Assembly (NCBI GenBank): GCA_964369385.1
Contig: CAYJEY010000001.1
Span: 248,001 to 312,000 of the forward strand
Direction of reading: 5' to 3'
Source: CALVGQ01 sp964369385
GTDB lineage: Bacteria > Bacillota_I > Bacilli_A > Erysipelotrichales > Erysipelotrichaceae
DNA: 64,000 nt
The notes beneath the pieces are model-generated. The model had not been told where the DNA came from. It searched no databases and saw only the letters and a program-made list of their open reading frames with translations. Each line of letters starts with the position of its first letter. Positions within the stretch are counted from its first letter, which is position 1. Positions 33,792-42,212 of the stretch are shown one piece after another. The translations under genes were made by a program, and so were the position numbers.

Positions 33792-34799
33792 ATGAGTGAG
33801 CGATTATTAAGTGGTGATCAGATGGTGAATGATGATGACGTCTCATTGCGTCCACAACAACTCAAAGAATATATAGGGCAGGATGATTTAAAATCTAATT
33901 TAGAGGTTTTTATACAAGCAGCTCTTCAACGAAAAGAAACGCTTGATCATGTTCTTTTATATGGTCCACCAGGACTAGGGAAGACTACTTTGGCTTATAT
34001 TTTAGCTAATGAAATGGGTGGAAAAGTTCGTGCGGTAAGTGGACCAAGTATTGAAAGAAGTGGAGATTTGGCAGCAATTTTATCTGGACTTGAAGCTGGA
34101 GATATATTGTTTATTGATGAAATTCATCGTTTGTCGAAAGTGATTGAAGAAGTACTGTATCCTGCGATGGAAGATTTCTTCATTGATATTGTAGTTGGGA
34201 AAGATGCAAGTGTACGCTCAATTCGTTTAGATTTGCCGCCATTTACATTAGTGGGTGCAACGACAAGAGCAGGTGATTTGAGTGCTCCATTGCGAGATCG
34301 TTTTGGGATTGTCTCTAAACTAGAATATTATTCAATTGAACAATTAACTTCTATCGTTTCAAGGACAGCAGGTGTACTTGGAGTTAGTGCAGATGAAGAT
34401 GCAGTTGTAGAGATGGCGAGACGCTCTCGAGGTACTCCGCGTATTGCGAATCGCTTATTTAGAAGAGTAAGAGACTTTGCACAAGTGCTTAATGAAGGTC
34501 ATATTTCGTTGGAGATTGCCCAAGATGCACTAAATCGTCTTAAGGTAGATAACTTAGGACTTGATGAGGTTGATGTTAGATATTTAAGGGGAATAATTGA
34601 TAGATTTAAAGGTGGACCAGTAGGCCTTGAGTCGTTAGCTAGTGCGATTAGCGAAGAACCACTGACACTCGAAGATGTCTATGAGCCATATTTGATTCAA
34701 ATTGGGTTTGTGAATCGAACTCCAAGGGGGCGTGTTGCTACGACTAAAGCATATGAACATTTAAAAATTCCTTACCATGATAACTTGTTCAAAGAATAG
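33792..34799 (+). CDS. ruvB: Holliday junction DNA helicase subunit RuvB
   Basis: 335 residues. AAA+ motor with Walker A GPPGLGKTT, Walker B LFIDEIHRL, sensor 1 GATTRAG and arginine finger in PLRDRFGI, then the C-terminal winged helix ending TPRGRVATTKAYEHL. ATG 33792 was chosen over GTG 33789 because of its spacing from GGAGGAAAG. It pairs with RuvA to move Holliday junctions in recombinational repair. Confidence 0.96.
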   Translation: MSERLLSGDQMVNDDDVSLRPQQLKEYIGQDDLKSNLEVFIQAALQRKETLDHVLLYGPPGLGKTTLAYILANEMGGKVRAVSGPSIERSGDLAAILSGLEAGDILFIDEIHRLSKVIEEVLYPAMEDFFIDIVVGKDASVRSIRLDLPPFTLVGATTRAGDLSAPLRDRFGIVSKLEYYSIEQLTSIVSRTAGVLGVSADEDAVVEMARRSRGTPRIANRLFRRVRDFAQVLNEGHISLEIAQDALNRLKVDNLGLDEVDVRYLRGIIDRFKGGPVGLESLASAISEEPLTLEDVYEPYLIQIGFVNRTPRGRVATTKAYEHLKIPYHDNLFKE

Positions 34800-34805
34800 G
34801 CTAAT

Positions 34806-34845
34806 AAAAAAGATACTTCCAATTTTATAGAAGTATCTTTTTATT
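34806..34845. terminator. bidirectional terminator after ruvB
   Basis: AAAGATACTTC and GAAGTATCTTT arms around a 10-base AT loop, with A tract upstream and T tract downstream. It serves ruvB and the convergent small membrane gene. Confidence 0.85.
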
Positions 34846-35050
34846 CATATTGAAATAAACGTTTTAGAATCACTTTTGATGTCATGAATACAATGATTGG
34901 ATTGATTAGTAGTAAAAATATGAGATAAAACCAGAGTGGTGTAATACCTTGAAAAAACAAAGGAGAAAACATATCAATGAAGAAAAATTCTAAGAAAAAA
35001 AGTAGCAAGTACTCTCCTAAGCAAACTGCATAATAAACTAGTAATTCCAT
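34841..35050 (-). CDS. small hydrophobic two-helix membrane protein
   Basis: 69 residues, not recognised. Two predicted transmembrane helices: about 4-27 (phenylalanine-rich LLLFFLEFFFIDMF) and about 38-58 (PLWFYLIFLLLINPIIVFM), with a basic C-terminal tail (KVILKRLFQYE). A perfect AGGAGG lies six bases upstream. It starts nine bases after the repressor gene stop and is almost certainly its operon partner, so it should be autoregulated with it. A damage-induced membrane peptide is possible, but the function is unknown. Confidence 0.75.
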   Translation of the reverse strand: MELLVYYAVCLGEYLLLFFLEFFFIDMFSPLFFQGITPLWFYLIFLLLINPIIVFMTSKVILKRLFQYE

Positions 35051-35059
35051 AATTTCCTC

Positions 35060-35674
35060 CTAAAAATTAATCTTGTTGTGAATCAATTTACCAAGAATTC
35101 GGATTCCTTTATTGGTAATTTCATCTTCGCTAAATATAAGCTCGGGGTAGGTGCTATTCTCTGATTTTAATATCATTGTCGCATCTTTAAATAAAACTCT
35201 TTTTAAAGTGACCTCTTCGTTTTCGAGTAAGATTACGCCGATCTCACCATTTTCAAGAGAGTTTTGTTGTCTACAAAATACACGATCACCTTCTAAAATA
35301 CGGGCATCTTTCATTGAGTCACCTACAACATCTAAATAAAAGTATATACCACCTTGTGATTCATTCAATGGTACGTATTCGAAGTCTGTGATATTTTCTT
35401 GTGCTAGTAGTCCGTATCCTGCTTTGACTTCACCAATTATAGGAATACGAGTGTATTCGTTGTTCAAGACTTGAAGTTCACGATGACATAAATCTTCGAA
35501 GGGAACACAATAGTGTTCAGCGATTCGCTTCAAAACAGGAACACTTGGCATAGAGGTCCCATCTTCCCATTTTTGAATTGTAGTATAAGATTTATAATTG
35601 AGCATATTGGCCAATGTGTTTTGTGACTCTTGATTAATATGGCGCAGATAGCGTAAATTTTCTTTAAAATACAT
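35060..35674 (-). CDS. HdiR/LexA-like self-cleaving repressor (XRE-S24)
   Basis: 204 residues. N-terminal XRE helix-turn-helix (about 5-60, NTLANMLNYKSYTTIQKWEDG). C-terminal S24 peptidase domain with the cleavable Ala85-Gly86 (VKAGYG), catalytic Ser120 (GDSMKDARI) and Lys158 (VTLKRVL), all intact. This matches HdiR of lactic acid bacteria, cleaved in a RecA-dependent way, more than LexA, which has a different winged helix. It would repress DNA-damage genes. ATG 35674 follows GGGTGA; an upstream ATG at 35686 is less well placed. Two likely operators lie in the divergent promoter region. Confidence 0.88.
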   Translation of the reverse strand: MYFKENLRYLRHINQESQNTLANMLNYKSYTTIQKWEDGTSMPSVPVLKRIAEHYCVPFEDLCHRELQVLNNEYTRIPIIGEVKAGYGLLAQENITDFEYVPLNESQGGIYFYLDVVGDSMKDARILEGDRVFCRQQNSLENGEIGVILLENEEVTLKRVLFKDATMILKSENSTYPELIFSEDEITNKGIRILGKLIHNKINF

Positions 35675-35689
35675 AAAATCACCCATTTC

Positions 35690-35718
35690 ATTATACTTGA
35701 ACTAGGTGTATAGCACAA
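35690..35718 (-). promoter_or_regulatory. promoter of the HdiR-like repressor operon
   Basis: On the minus strand TTGTGC at 35718-35713 and TATAAT at 35695-35690 are 17 bases apart. The leader would be very short. Confidence 0.55.
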
Positions 35719-35731
35719 GTGATAAAAGCAT

Positions 35732-35754
35732 ATACATGAAAATAATTCATGTAT
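35732..35754. promoter_or_regulatory. operator 1 (palindrome)
   Basis: Nine-base arms ATACATGAA and TTCATGTAT around AATAA. The core TGAAAATAATTCA is shared with operator 2. It lies upstream of the repressor promoter and of the small-gene promoter. Confidence 0.65.
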
Positions 35755-35758
35755 GGTA

Positions 35759-35786
35759 TTGAACTTGAAAATAATTCAACTATAAT
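35759..35786 (+). promoter_or_regulatory. promoter of the small divergent gene containing operator 2
   Basis: TTGAAC at 35759-35764 and TATAAT at 35781-35786 are 16 bases apart. Operator 2 (35763-35781) fills the spacer: ACTTGAA, AATAA, TTCAACT. Its centre lies 29 bases from that of operator 1. A repressor bound here would block RNA polymerase directly. Confidence 0.65.
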
Positions 35787-35806
35787 ATAGTAGAGGTGAG
35801 GTATTT

Positions 35807-36031
35807 ATGTTTGAATTTGTGGAAGTCATTTGTCGCTATAATCGAAAGGGAGATATTTATCCGATGAGTATTGTCTGGCATAATGGTGTTCAATATGTAA
35901 TTGACCGTATTATTCAAAGATGTAATGCGAATATAAATAATAAAAACTGCATTCGATATACATGTGTTATTCAAAATCAAAGACGTTATTTGTATTTGGA
36001 TAAAGGTTTATGGTTTATTGAACGAAAGTAA
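35807..36031 (+). CDS. small protein under the HdiR-like operator
   Basis: 74 residues, not firmly recognised. It looks like a compact beta-rich domain: EVICRYNRKGDIYPMSIVW, NGVQYVIDRI, RYTCVIQNQRRYLYLDKG, ending LWFIERK. The order (conserved Trp/Gly in the first half, RRYLYLD then W near the end) resembles DUF6504-like small proteins found beside Y-family polymerase genes. That resemblance is from memory and weak. GAGGTGAGG precedes ATG 35807. It is the only gene visible under the operator and is likely induced by DNA damage. Confidence 0.7.
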   Translation: MFEFVEVICRYNRKGDIYPMSIVWHNGVQYVIDRIIQRCNANINNKNCIRYTCVIQNQRRYLYLDKGLWFIERK

Positions 36032-36123
36032 AATGCATAACGATTGTTTTCGGTATATAAATTTAATAAAATAAAGGTGCATTTAAAATAACTAAGTATA
36101 TAAAGTTGGAAAGGAATACAATA

Positions 36124-37323
36124 ATGAATAGTTTAAACTTGAATAAACAACTCACATGGGTAGGAGTAAGTGATGCTAAATTAAGAAATTTTGATATTAT
36201 TATGCATACTCCCTATGGAACAACATACAATTCTTATATATTACAAGGTAGTGAAAAAATAGCTTTAATTGAAACAGTTAAACTTGACTTTGTAGAAGAA
36301 TACATAGCAAAGGTTGAGTCAATTATATCGATTGATAAGATCGATTATCTAATTGTGAATCATACAGAACCAGATCATGTAGGGAGTATCGCTAGAATTT
36401 TACAGATTAATCCTGACATTATAATTGTAGGTACTGCAGTTGCGAAAATGTACATAAAAGAAATCTTGAATTGTGAATTCAAGTTTCATGCGATAAAAGA
36501 CGATGAAACATTATCGTTAGGAGCAGATGTTAATTTACAGTTTATGATGCTTCCAAATCTTCATTGGCCAGATACAATGTATACATATTGTAAAGAGTTA
36601 AAAACACTATTTACATGTGATTCATTTGGAGCACATTATGCGCATGATGAAGTGTTGTTGAGTAAAGTTAGTCACTATGATGATTACTTCAGTGCCTTCA
36701 AGTATTATTTTGATATGATTTTAGGTCCGTTCAAAATCCCCTATGTGTTGAATGCACTCGATAGAATTGCAACATTAGAATTTAAGATGATTTGTACAGG
36801 TCATGGGCCAGTTGTAGATACACAAATAGACATGATACTAGATTTATATAGAACATGGTCTACTCCTATTAAAAATGGGAGAAAGTCAGTCGTGATTGCG
36901 TATGTAAGTGCATACGGCTATACTGAGAAGCTTGCTCAATCAATAGCTCAAGGAATTCAGAAGGTTGAGGGAATAGATGTTCAATTGTTTGATATGGAAT
37001 TAAACAATCACGAAGATGTAATGAAACAAATTTCCTATGCCGATGGTATATTGTTAGGATCTCCTACAATATTAAAAGCACCACTTGAGCCGATTATGGC
37101 ACTAACGCTAAGTATGATTACTCCTGCGTTCTCTAAGAAGTTAGCGAGTGCATTTGGAAGTTACGGATGGAGTGGAGAAGCTGTGAGCCATTTATGTGAA
37201 CGCTTTGAACAACTTAAATTAAAAGTAATGCCAGGATTTAAGGTGAAATTTAACCCGACAATACAAGAGCTAAATGATGCCCAAAATTTTGGGATGGCTT
37301 TTGCACAAAAGATAATAGAATAA
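36124..37323 (+). CDS. flavodiiron protein (FprA, oxygen or NO reductase)
   Basis: 399 residues. The metallo-beta-lactamase-like diiron domain has all ligands: H80, E82, D84, H147, D166 and H227 (NHTEPDHVG, LHWPD, CDSFG, TGHGP). The C-terminal flavodoxin domain (about 255-395) has the FMN loop YVSAYGYTEKLA. It reduces O2 to water or NO to N2O, a key defence in anaerobes. ATG 36124 follows AAAGGAA. It shares the region with superoxide reductase but has its own transcription unit ending at the terminator near 37330. Confidence 0.94.
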   Translation: MNSLNLNKQLTWVGVSDAKLRNFDIIMHTPYGTTYNSYILQGSEKIALIETVKLDFVEEYIAKVESIISIDKIDYLIVNHTEPDHVGSIARILQINPDIIIVGTAVAKMYIKEILNCEFKFHAIKDDETLSLGADVNLQFMMLPNLHWPDTMYTYCKELKTLFTCDSFGAHYAHDEVLLSKVSHYDDYFSAFKYYFDMILGPFKIPYVLNALDRIATLEFKMICTGHGPVVDTQIDMILDLYRTWSTPIKNGRKSVVIAYVSAYGYTEKLAQSIAQGIQKVEGIDVQLFDMELNNHEDVMKQISYADGILLGSPTILKAPLEPIMALTLSMITPAFSKKLASAFGSYGWSGEAVSHLCERFEQLKLKVMPGFKVKFNPTIQELNDAQNFGMAFAQKIIE

Positions 37324-37329
37324 ATAGGG

Positions 37330-37357
37330 AAAGCATATCAATATGGTATGCTTTTTT
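37330..37357 (+). terminator. intrinsic terminator after the flavodiiron gene
   Basis: AAAGCATA and TATGCTTT arms with a short AT loop and wobble closing pair, then six T. Confidence 0.7.
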
Positions 37358-37424
37358 CTGGAATTATAATAAAATTAAAGTGAAAATATGATATATTTAA
37401 AATAGTAGATGTGAGGTAGTTAAG

Positions 37425-38093
37425 ATGTACTTTGAATATGGGCAGGAAGAAATAGAGTATTTAAGTCAAAGGGATAAAATGTTAAAATTTGCAATCGAAA
37501 CAATAGGTATGATTGATCGACCTTTGGATGAAGATTTATTTTCATCGGTAGTGTATCACATCATTGGTCAACAAATCTCTGTTTCTGCACAAGCAACTGT
37601 TCGAAATAGATTGATAGAAAAAGTTAAAGTAATTAGTGTAGAGACGATTTCAAACATTTCAATTGATGATTTGCAAAAATGTGGTATGACATTTCGCAAA
37701 GCAGAATATATCAAACTATTCTCGCAAAGCGTAGTAAATAAAGAGTTAATACTTGAGGAATTAGAGTTGTATAGCGATGAAGAAGTTATTCGCAAATTAT
37801 CCTCTATAAAAGGGATTGGTATATGGACTGCTGAAATGATTATGACGTTTGCTATGCAAAGACCGAATATAATTAGTTATGGAGATTTAGCAATTTTACG
37901 AGGAATGCGAATGTTGTATCGGCATCGAAAAATTACACCAGCTTTGTTTGCAAAGTATGCAAATAGATATACTCCATATGGTACAACTGCTGCAATTTAT
38001 TTTTGGGCGATTGCAGCCGGTGCAATACCGACTTTGAGTGATCCAATGCCAAAAAAGAAAAGAAAAAATAACTGTATACAGAAAAAAAAGTGA
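37425..38093 (+). CDS. DNA-3-methyladenine glycosylase, AlkA-like
   Basis: 222 residues, HhH-GPD superfamily. It has the conserved IIGQQISVSAQATVRNRL near residue 47, the helix-hairpin-helix LSSIKGIGIWTAEM at 126-138, and the catalytic Asp154 in SYGDLAI. It removes alkylated purines from DNA. The N-terminal TBP-like domain of E. coli AlkA is absent, as in short Firmicute forms. The basic C-terminus (KKKRKN) is unusual but not domain-like. It is followed by ogt in the same direction, forming an alkylation-repair pair. Confidence 0.88.
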   Translation: MYFEYGQEEIEYLSQRDKMLKFAIETIGMIDRPLDEDLFSSVVYHIIGQQISVSAQATVRNRLIEKVKVISVETISNISIDDLQKCGMTFRKAEYIKLFSQSVVNKELILEELELYSDEEVIRKLSSIKGIGIWTAEMIMTFAMQRPNIISYGDLAILRGMRMLYRHRKITPALFAKYANRYTPYGTTAAIYFWAIAAGAIPTLSDPMPKKKRKNNCIQKKK

Positions 38094-38117
38094 GTTTAAA
38101 AATAAAAGGAGATAATG

Positions 38118-38579
38118 ATGAAAAAATGTGCGATTTATGAAACAAGATATGGATTTATAAGAATAGAATATGAAAATGAAGTGGTACACTCAATAAAAAA
38201 AGTCGATGATTACGGAAGCATCACAGATAATAAAGTTCAATTTAGTGATTTTGTATTCAATCAATTATGTGAATATTTCGAAGGCAAACGTAAAGAATTT
38301 ACCTTTGAATATAAAGTGAAAGGTACAAATTTTCAAGAAAAAGTATGGTCAGCACTTTGCCAAATACCTTATGGAGAAACACGTACATATAAAGAAATTG
38401 CAGTGATGATAGGGAATGAAAATGCAAGTCGAGCAGTAGGAATGGCAAATAATAAAAACCCGCTTCATTTTGTGGTGCCTTGTCATAGAGTGGTAGGTAG
38501 AAATGGCAAGCTTGTAGGATATGCTGGAGGTTTAGAGTTAAAAGAATATTTATTGGATATGGAGAGTGTACGAAAATGA
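38118..38579 (+). CDS. ogt: methylated-DNA-protein-cysteine methyltransferase
   Basis: 153 residues. The methyl-accepting Cys122 sits in PCHRVVGRNG and the recognition helix in the segment SRAVGMANNKNP. It removes O6-methyl groups from guanine in a one-time reaction. ATG 38118 is preferred over ATG 38115 for spacing after AAGGAG. The last bases overlap the next gene. Confidence 0.93.
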   Translation: MKKCAIYETRYGFIRIEYENEVVHSIKKVDDYGSITDNKVQFSDFVFNQLCEYFEGKRKEFTFEYKVKGTNFQEKVWSALCQIPYGETRTYKEIAVMIGNENASRAVGMANNKNPLHFVVPCHRVVGRNGKLVGYAGGLELKEYLLDMESVRK

Positions 38580-38935
38580 GTAAAATTATTGTTCTATTTG
38601 AGGTAGTTCCGACAAAAGAAGGATTTGACAAATATTTAGAGCTTGCGGCAGAGTTAAAACCAATGCTTTCAAATGTAAAGGGATTTATTAATGCTGAGAG
38701 ATTTCAAAGTTTAAATGTCGAAGGTAAAATTTTATCAATGAATGTGTGGGAAAGTGAAGAAGACATTGCCCAGTGGCGTAACAACTTAGCGCATCGTTTA
38801 AGTCAAAAACAAGGAAAAGAAAAGCTCTTTGAGAGCTATAAAATAACTGTATGTCAAGTGGTAAGAGAGTATAACGAAGAGAATCGATATTATGCACCCG
38901 ATGATTCAAATGAATATTTTTATAAGAATAAATAG
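38576..38935 (+). CDS. antibiotic biosynthesis monooxygenase-domain protein
   Basis: 119 residues with an ABM-type ferredoxin-like fold: IIVLFEVVPTKEGFDKYLELA, VKGFINAERFQSL, VWESEEDIAQWRN. This fold occurs in quinol monooxygenases and heme-degrading enzymes, but catalytic residues are not diagnostic. A C-terminal tail of about 25 residues extends past the domain. It overlaps ogt by four bases (ATGA) and is followed by a terminator, so it belongs to the repair operon. Its role there is not known. Confidence 0.78.
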   Translation: MSKIIVLFEVVPTKEGFDKYLELAAELKPMLSNVKGFINAERFQSLNVEGKILSMNVWESEEDIAQWRNNLAHRLSQKQGKEKLFESYKITVCQVVREYNEENRYYAPDDSNEYFYKNK

Positions 38936-38936
38936 T

Positions 38937-38962
38937 AAGCTAGTGCCAAACTAGCTTTTTCA
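38937..38962 (+). terminator. intrinsic terminator of the alkA-ogt unit
   Basis: AAGCTAGT and ACTAGCTT arms around GCCAA, then five T. Confidence 0.82.
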
Positions 38963-39098
38963 TTAAATTTCTGATTGAAGAGTAATTTTTTTTTTTTCGA
39001 AGTAAGTTAACTTGTTAAGTCTATAGTAATCCGAGTGGTTATTGAATATTATATCTAAAATTTGCTTTGCATTCATATACTGATGTGAGGTGATTTTT

Positions 39099-40178
39099 AT
39101 GTTTCATTCTAAAGATAAAATATTAGTTGTTTCGATAGTAACTCTTACACTAACAGGTGTTGTAATGGTTGCGTCAAGCTCATATTTATGGGCATTAATG
39201 AAATACAACGATGCGTATCATTTTATTTCAAGGCAAATTTTGTTTTCTATAATTGGTTTTGCAGTATTTCTAATCACATCTAGGATTTCTATGCGTTTCA
39301 TTCGGCAATATAACAGGATATGGTTAGTGCTTTGTTTTCTCACATTATTATTTGTTTTAATTCCGGGAGTTGGAATGGCACGCAATGGGTCAAGGAGCTG
39401 GTTTGGAGTTGGTGTTTTTTCAATACAACCTTCTGAATTTTTCAAGCTTGCATGTATTTTTACTATGGCAGATATCCTTGCGATGAGAGATAGGTTAACT
39501 ACATTAAAAGATGTGTTTCTTCCTTTAATTATACCATTTATAGGCTTTATGTTGATTCTATTACAACCAGATTTTGGAAGTGGTCTTGTAATGGTTTGTA
39601 GTATTATTGTCATGGTAATTGTAGCAGGGGCTCCAATGAAATATTTCGTTCAACTTGCTATTGTTGGCGGGGGAGGTTTATTAGGTCTTATACTAGCTGC
39701 TCCTTATCGATTAGCAAGAATCATTGCGTTTTTAGATCCTTGGAGTGATCCTCTAGGAAGTGGGTTTCAAATTATACAGAGTTTTTATGCTATTGCACCA
39801 GGAGGTTTACTAGGAGTTGGGATTAATCAATCTATGCAAAAACACTACTATTTGCCAGAGCCACAAACGGATTTTATTTTTGCGATTTGTGCAGAAGAGT
39901 TGGGGTGGATTGGAGCGAGTTTGATTATTTTAGTATATATCATAGTCTTTTTAGAATGTGTAAAATTGGCAAAAGAATGCAAAGATAAATATTGCTGCTA
40001 CGTTATTATTGGTATTACTAGCTTATTTGTAATTCAAGTGTTAATAAATCTAGGTGTTGTGGTAGGATTGTTTCCGGTAACAGGTGTAACGTTGCCGTTT
40101 CTTTCATATGGAGGAAGTAGTTTAATTATGATGATGTGTTCATTTGGATTTATAATAAGTGCAAGAAAGAATTCGTAA
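39099..40178 (+). CDS. spoVE: SEDS peptidoglycan polymerase, FtsW/SpoVE type
   Basis: 359 residues with about ten transmembrane helices. It shows the SEDS signatures ARNGSRSWFGVGVFSIQPSEF near residue 90, LLQPDFGSG and, near the end, GVTLPFLSYGGSSLI. It polymerises glycan strands with a partner class B PBP. Adjacent murG, murB and divIB match Bacillus spoVE-murG-murB-divIB, which favours spoVE over the division-only ftsW, but the two cannot be separated by sequence alone. ATG 39099 follows GTGAGGTG. Confidence 0.88.
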   Translation: MFHSKDKILVVSIVTLTLTGVVMVASSSYLWALMKYNDAYHFISRQILFSIIGFAVFLITSRISMRFIRQYNRIWLVLCFLTLLFVLIPGVGMARNGSRSWFGVGVFSIQPSEFFKLACIFTMADILAMRDRLTTLKDVFLPLIIPFIGFMLILLQPDFGSGLVMVCSIIVMVIVAGAPMKYFVQLAIVGGGGLLGLILAAPYRLARIIAFLDPWSDPLGSGFQIIQSFYAIAPGGLLGVGINQSMQKHYYLPEPQTDFIFAICAEELGWIGASLIILVYIIVFLECVKLAKECKDKYCCYVIIGITSLFVIQVLINLGVVVGLFPVTGVTLPFLSYGGSSLIMMMCSFGFIISARKNS

Positions 40179-40225
40179 TAAAATCAATTTGTGGTATAAT
40201 AGAACAAGTTAGAGGAGTGAATGTA

Positions 40226-41329
40226 ATGCGTTATCTTATAGCAACAGGTGGCACAGGTGGTCACATATATCCTGCATTAGCTTTAGCTGAGGCGATTCAA
40301 AAAAATGAGCCTAGTTCAACGATTGTTTTTATAGGTGATGAGCGCAGAATGGAATCACAAGTTATTCCAGCAGCTAATTTTAAGTTTATTGGTTTGAAAC
40401 TATCTGGAATGAATGGTGGAATAGTCAATAAAATTAAATCTTTAAGTTTAATGATGAAGTCATATCGTATCTGTATTAACTTATTGCGACAAGAGAGACC
40501 TGATGTAGTCATTGGGTTTGGGAATTACATTAGTGTTCCTGTTATATTAGCTGCACATCGTTTGAAAATAGTAACTATGATTCATGAACAAAACTCATAC
40601 GCTGGTAAAGCCAATCGTTTTTTAGCGCGACATGTTGATGCAGTTGTAGGATGCTATCGAGAGAATTTAACTCAATTCCCAAAAGAAAAAACACAGATTT
40701 TAGGAAATCCACAAGCTAGTAAAGCTGCTGAAACACGTAAATTACCACTATTAGTTGAAGAATTGGGACTAGATGCATCGAATCCACTCGTTGTGGTCGT
40801 AATGGGCTCATTAGGATCTTCGAGTGTGAATCAAATTATGAAATGTGCTTTGAGTCAAATGAAGGATAAGCCATACCAAACTTTATATGTAACCGGAAAA
40901 AAACACTATGATGATTTCGTAAGAGATACTACATTTGCGAAAAATGTAAAAGTAGTACCATATATCGATGGAATTCAAGTAATGGCCAATGCAGATTTGT
41001 GCGTGGTGCGTGGTGGTGCGACTACAGCTTCGGAAATATGTGCGATGGGTATGCCATCAATTATAATTCCAAGTCCATACGTACCAAATAATCATCAATA
41101 CTATAATGCCAAGGCATTGCAAGACGTAAATGCTGCTGTATTGATTGAAGAAAAAGAACTATCAACTGAAAAAATAATAGGTCAAATTGATGAAATTATG
41201 AGCTCAAATATAAGAAGAAGTGAAATGAGCAAGAATGCTCTAAAGTGTGCTCAAAGTGATGCGAGTACACAAATGCTAAAATGGATGAAAAAATTAAAGG
41301 ATGAGAAAGATGCAAGATTTAAAAAATAA
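40226..41329 (+). CDS. murG: UDP-GlcNAc:undecaprenyl-P-P-MurNAc-pentapeptide transferase
   Basis: A GT-B glycosyltransferase of 367 residues that completes lipid II at the inner face of the membrane. It has GGTGGHIYPALALAE at the N-terminus, GFGNYISVPV, HEQNSYAGKANR, and VVRGGATTASEICAMG near the C-terminus. ATG 40226 follows AGAGGAGTG. The preceding in-frame codons have no binding site. It overlaps murB by 20 bases. Confidence 0.95.
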   Translation: MRYLIATGGTGGHIYPALALAEAIQKNEPSSTIVFIGDERRMESQVIPAANFKFIGLKLSGMNGGIVNKIKSLSLMMKSYRICINLLRQERPDVVIGFGNYISVPVILAAHRLKIVTMIHEQNSYAGKANRFLARHVDAVVGCYRENLTQFPKEKTQILGNPQASKAAETRKLPLLVEELGLDASNPLVVVVMGSLGSSSVNQIMKCALSQMKDKPYQTLYVTGKKHYDDFVRDTTFAKNVKVVPYIDGIQVMANADLCVVRGGATTASEICAMGMPSIIIPSPYVPNNHQYYNAKALQDVNAAVLIEEKELSTEKIIGQIDEIMSSNIRRSEMSKNALKCAQSDASTQMLKWMKKLKDEKDARFKK

Positions 41330-42212
41330 ATTACTGATATATGGAGATGTTCAAGAAAATGTTTCCTTAAAAACAATGACAACATTACGTATAGGTGGGG
41401 TTGCTCGTTTTGTAGTGTTCCCTAAATCAGTTATTGCATTAATGCAAGTAGTTGAGGAAATTAAAAAAGCTGAATTACCAATCAAAATTATAGGAAAAGG
41501 AAGCAATTTGTTATGTTCTGATCAATATTTTGATGGTGTAATTTTACGTTTAGACCATACTTTTTGTGATTATTATTTTGATGGTAATCAGTGCTGTGCT
41601 GAAGCAGGATGTTCAATTATTTCATTAGCATATGCTGCTATGAAAGAAGGGTTAAGTGGTCTTGAATTTGCTAGTGGAATACCTGGTACGGTAGGTGGTG
41701 TTACGTTTATGAATGCCGGAGCCTATAAATCATCGATGAAAGATATTATTGAAGAAGTGTTAGTTTATCGTAATCATGAATGCGTGTGGTTAAGCAAAGA
41801 AGAGTGTCACTTTACTTATCGTCATTCTATTTTCCATGACAACGAAGATTGGATTATATTAGCAGTTCGCTTGCATTTGTCGAATTCGGCACAAAGCGAA
41901 ATTCGTGAATTAATTGAAAGTCGAAGAGAAAGACGTATGAAGTCACAACCGCTTAATTTTCCAAGTGCAGGTAGTGTATTTAGAAATTTCCCTGATCGTG
42001 CTGCATGGCAATGTATTGAGGAGTTAGGATTCCGAGGGAAAAGTATTGGAGGTGCAGAAGTTTCTGATAAACATGCGAACTTTATCATTAATAAAAATGA
42101 TGCATCTGCCAGTGATTTTTTGGAGTTGATTAATGAAATTAAAGTAGCAAGTCATGAAAAATATGGGCAATCATTGATTATGGAAGTAGAGATGTTTAAT
42201 TGGAATGAATAA
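41310..42212 (+). CDS. murB: UDP-N-acetylenolpyruvoylglucosamine reductase
   Basis: A 300-residue type II MurB, FAD- and NADPH-dependent. It has TLRIGGVARF, the FAD-binding IGKGSNLL, FASGIPGTVGG, the catalytic Ser in PSAGSVFRNF and the catalytic Glu near the end (LIMEVEMF). ATG 41310 is placed eight bases after AAAGGA; ATG 41301 is too close to it. It overlaps divIB by eight bases. Confidence 0.95.
   Translation: MQDLKNKLLIYGDVQENVSLKTMTTLRIGGVARFVVFPKSVIALMQVVEEIKKAELPIKIIGKGSNLLCSDQYFDGVILRLDHTFCDYYFDGNQCCAEAGCSIISLAYAAMKEGLSGLEFASGIPGTVGGVTFMNAGAYKSSMKDIIEEVLVYRNHECVWLSKEECHFTYRHSIFHDNEDWIILAVRLHLSNSAQSEIRELIESRRERRMKSQPLNFPSAGSVFRNFPDRAAWQCIEELGFRGKSIGGAEVSDKHANFIINKNDASASDFLELINEIKVASHEKYGQSLIMEVEMFNWNE

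Noticed and set aside
38984..38999. Long T run before spoVE as a contingency repeat
   Set aside because: The run is outside coding sequence and not placed between -35 and -10 of a clear promoter, so phase variation is not supported.
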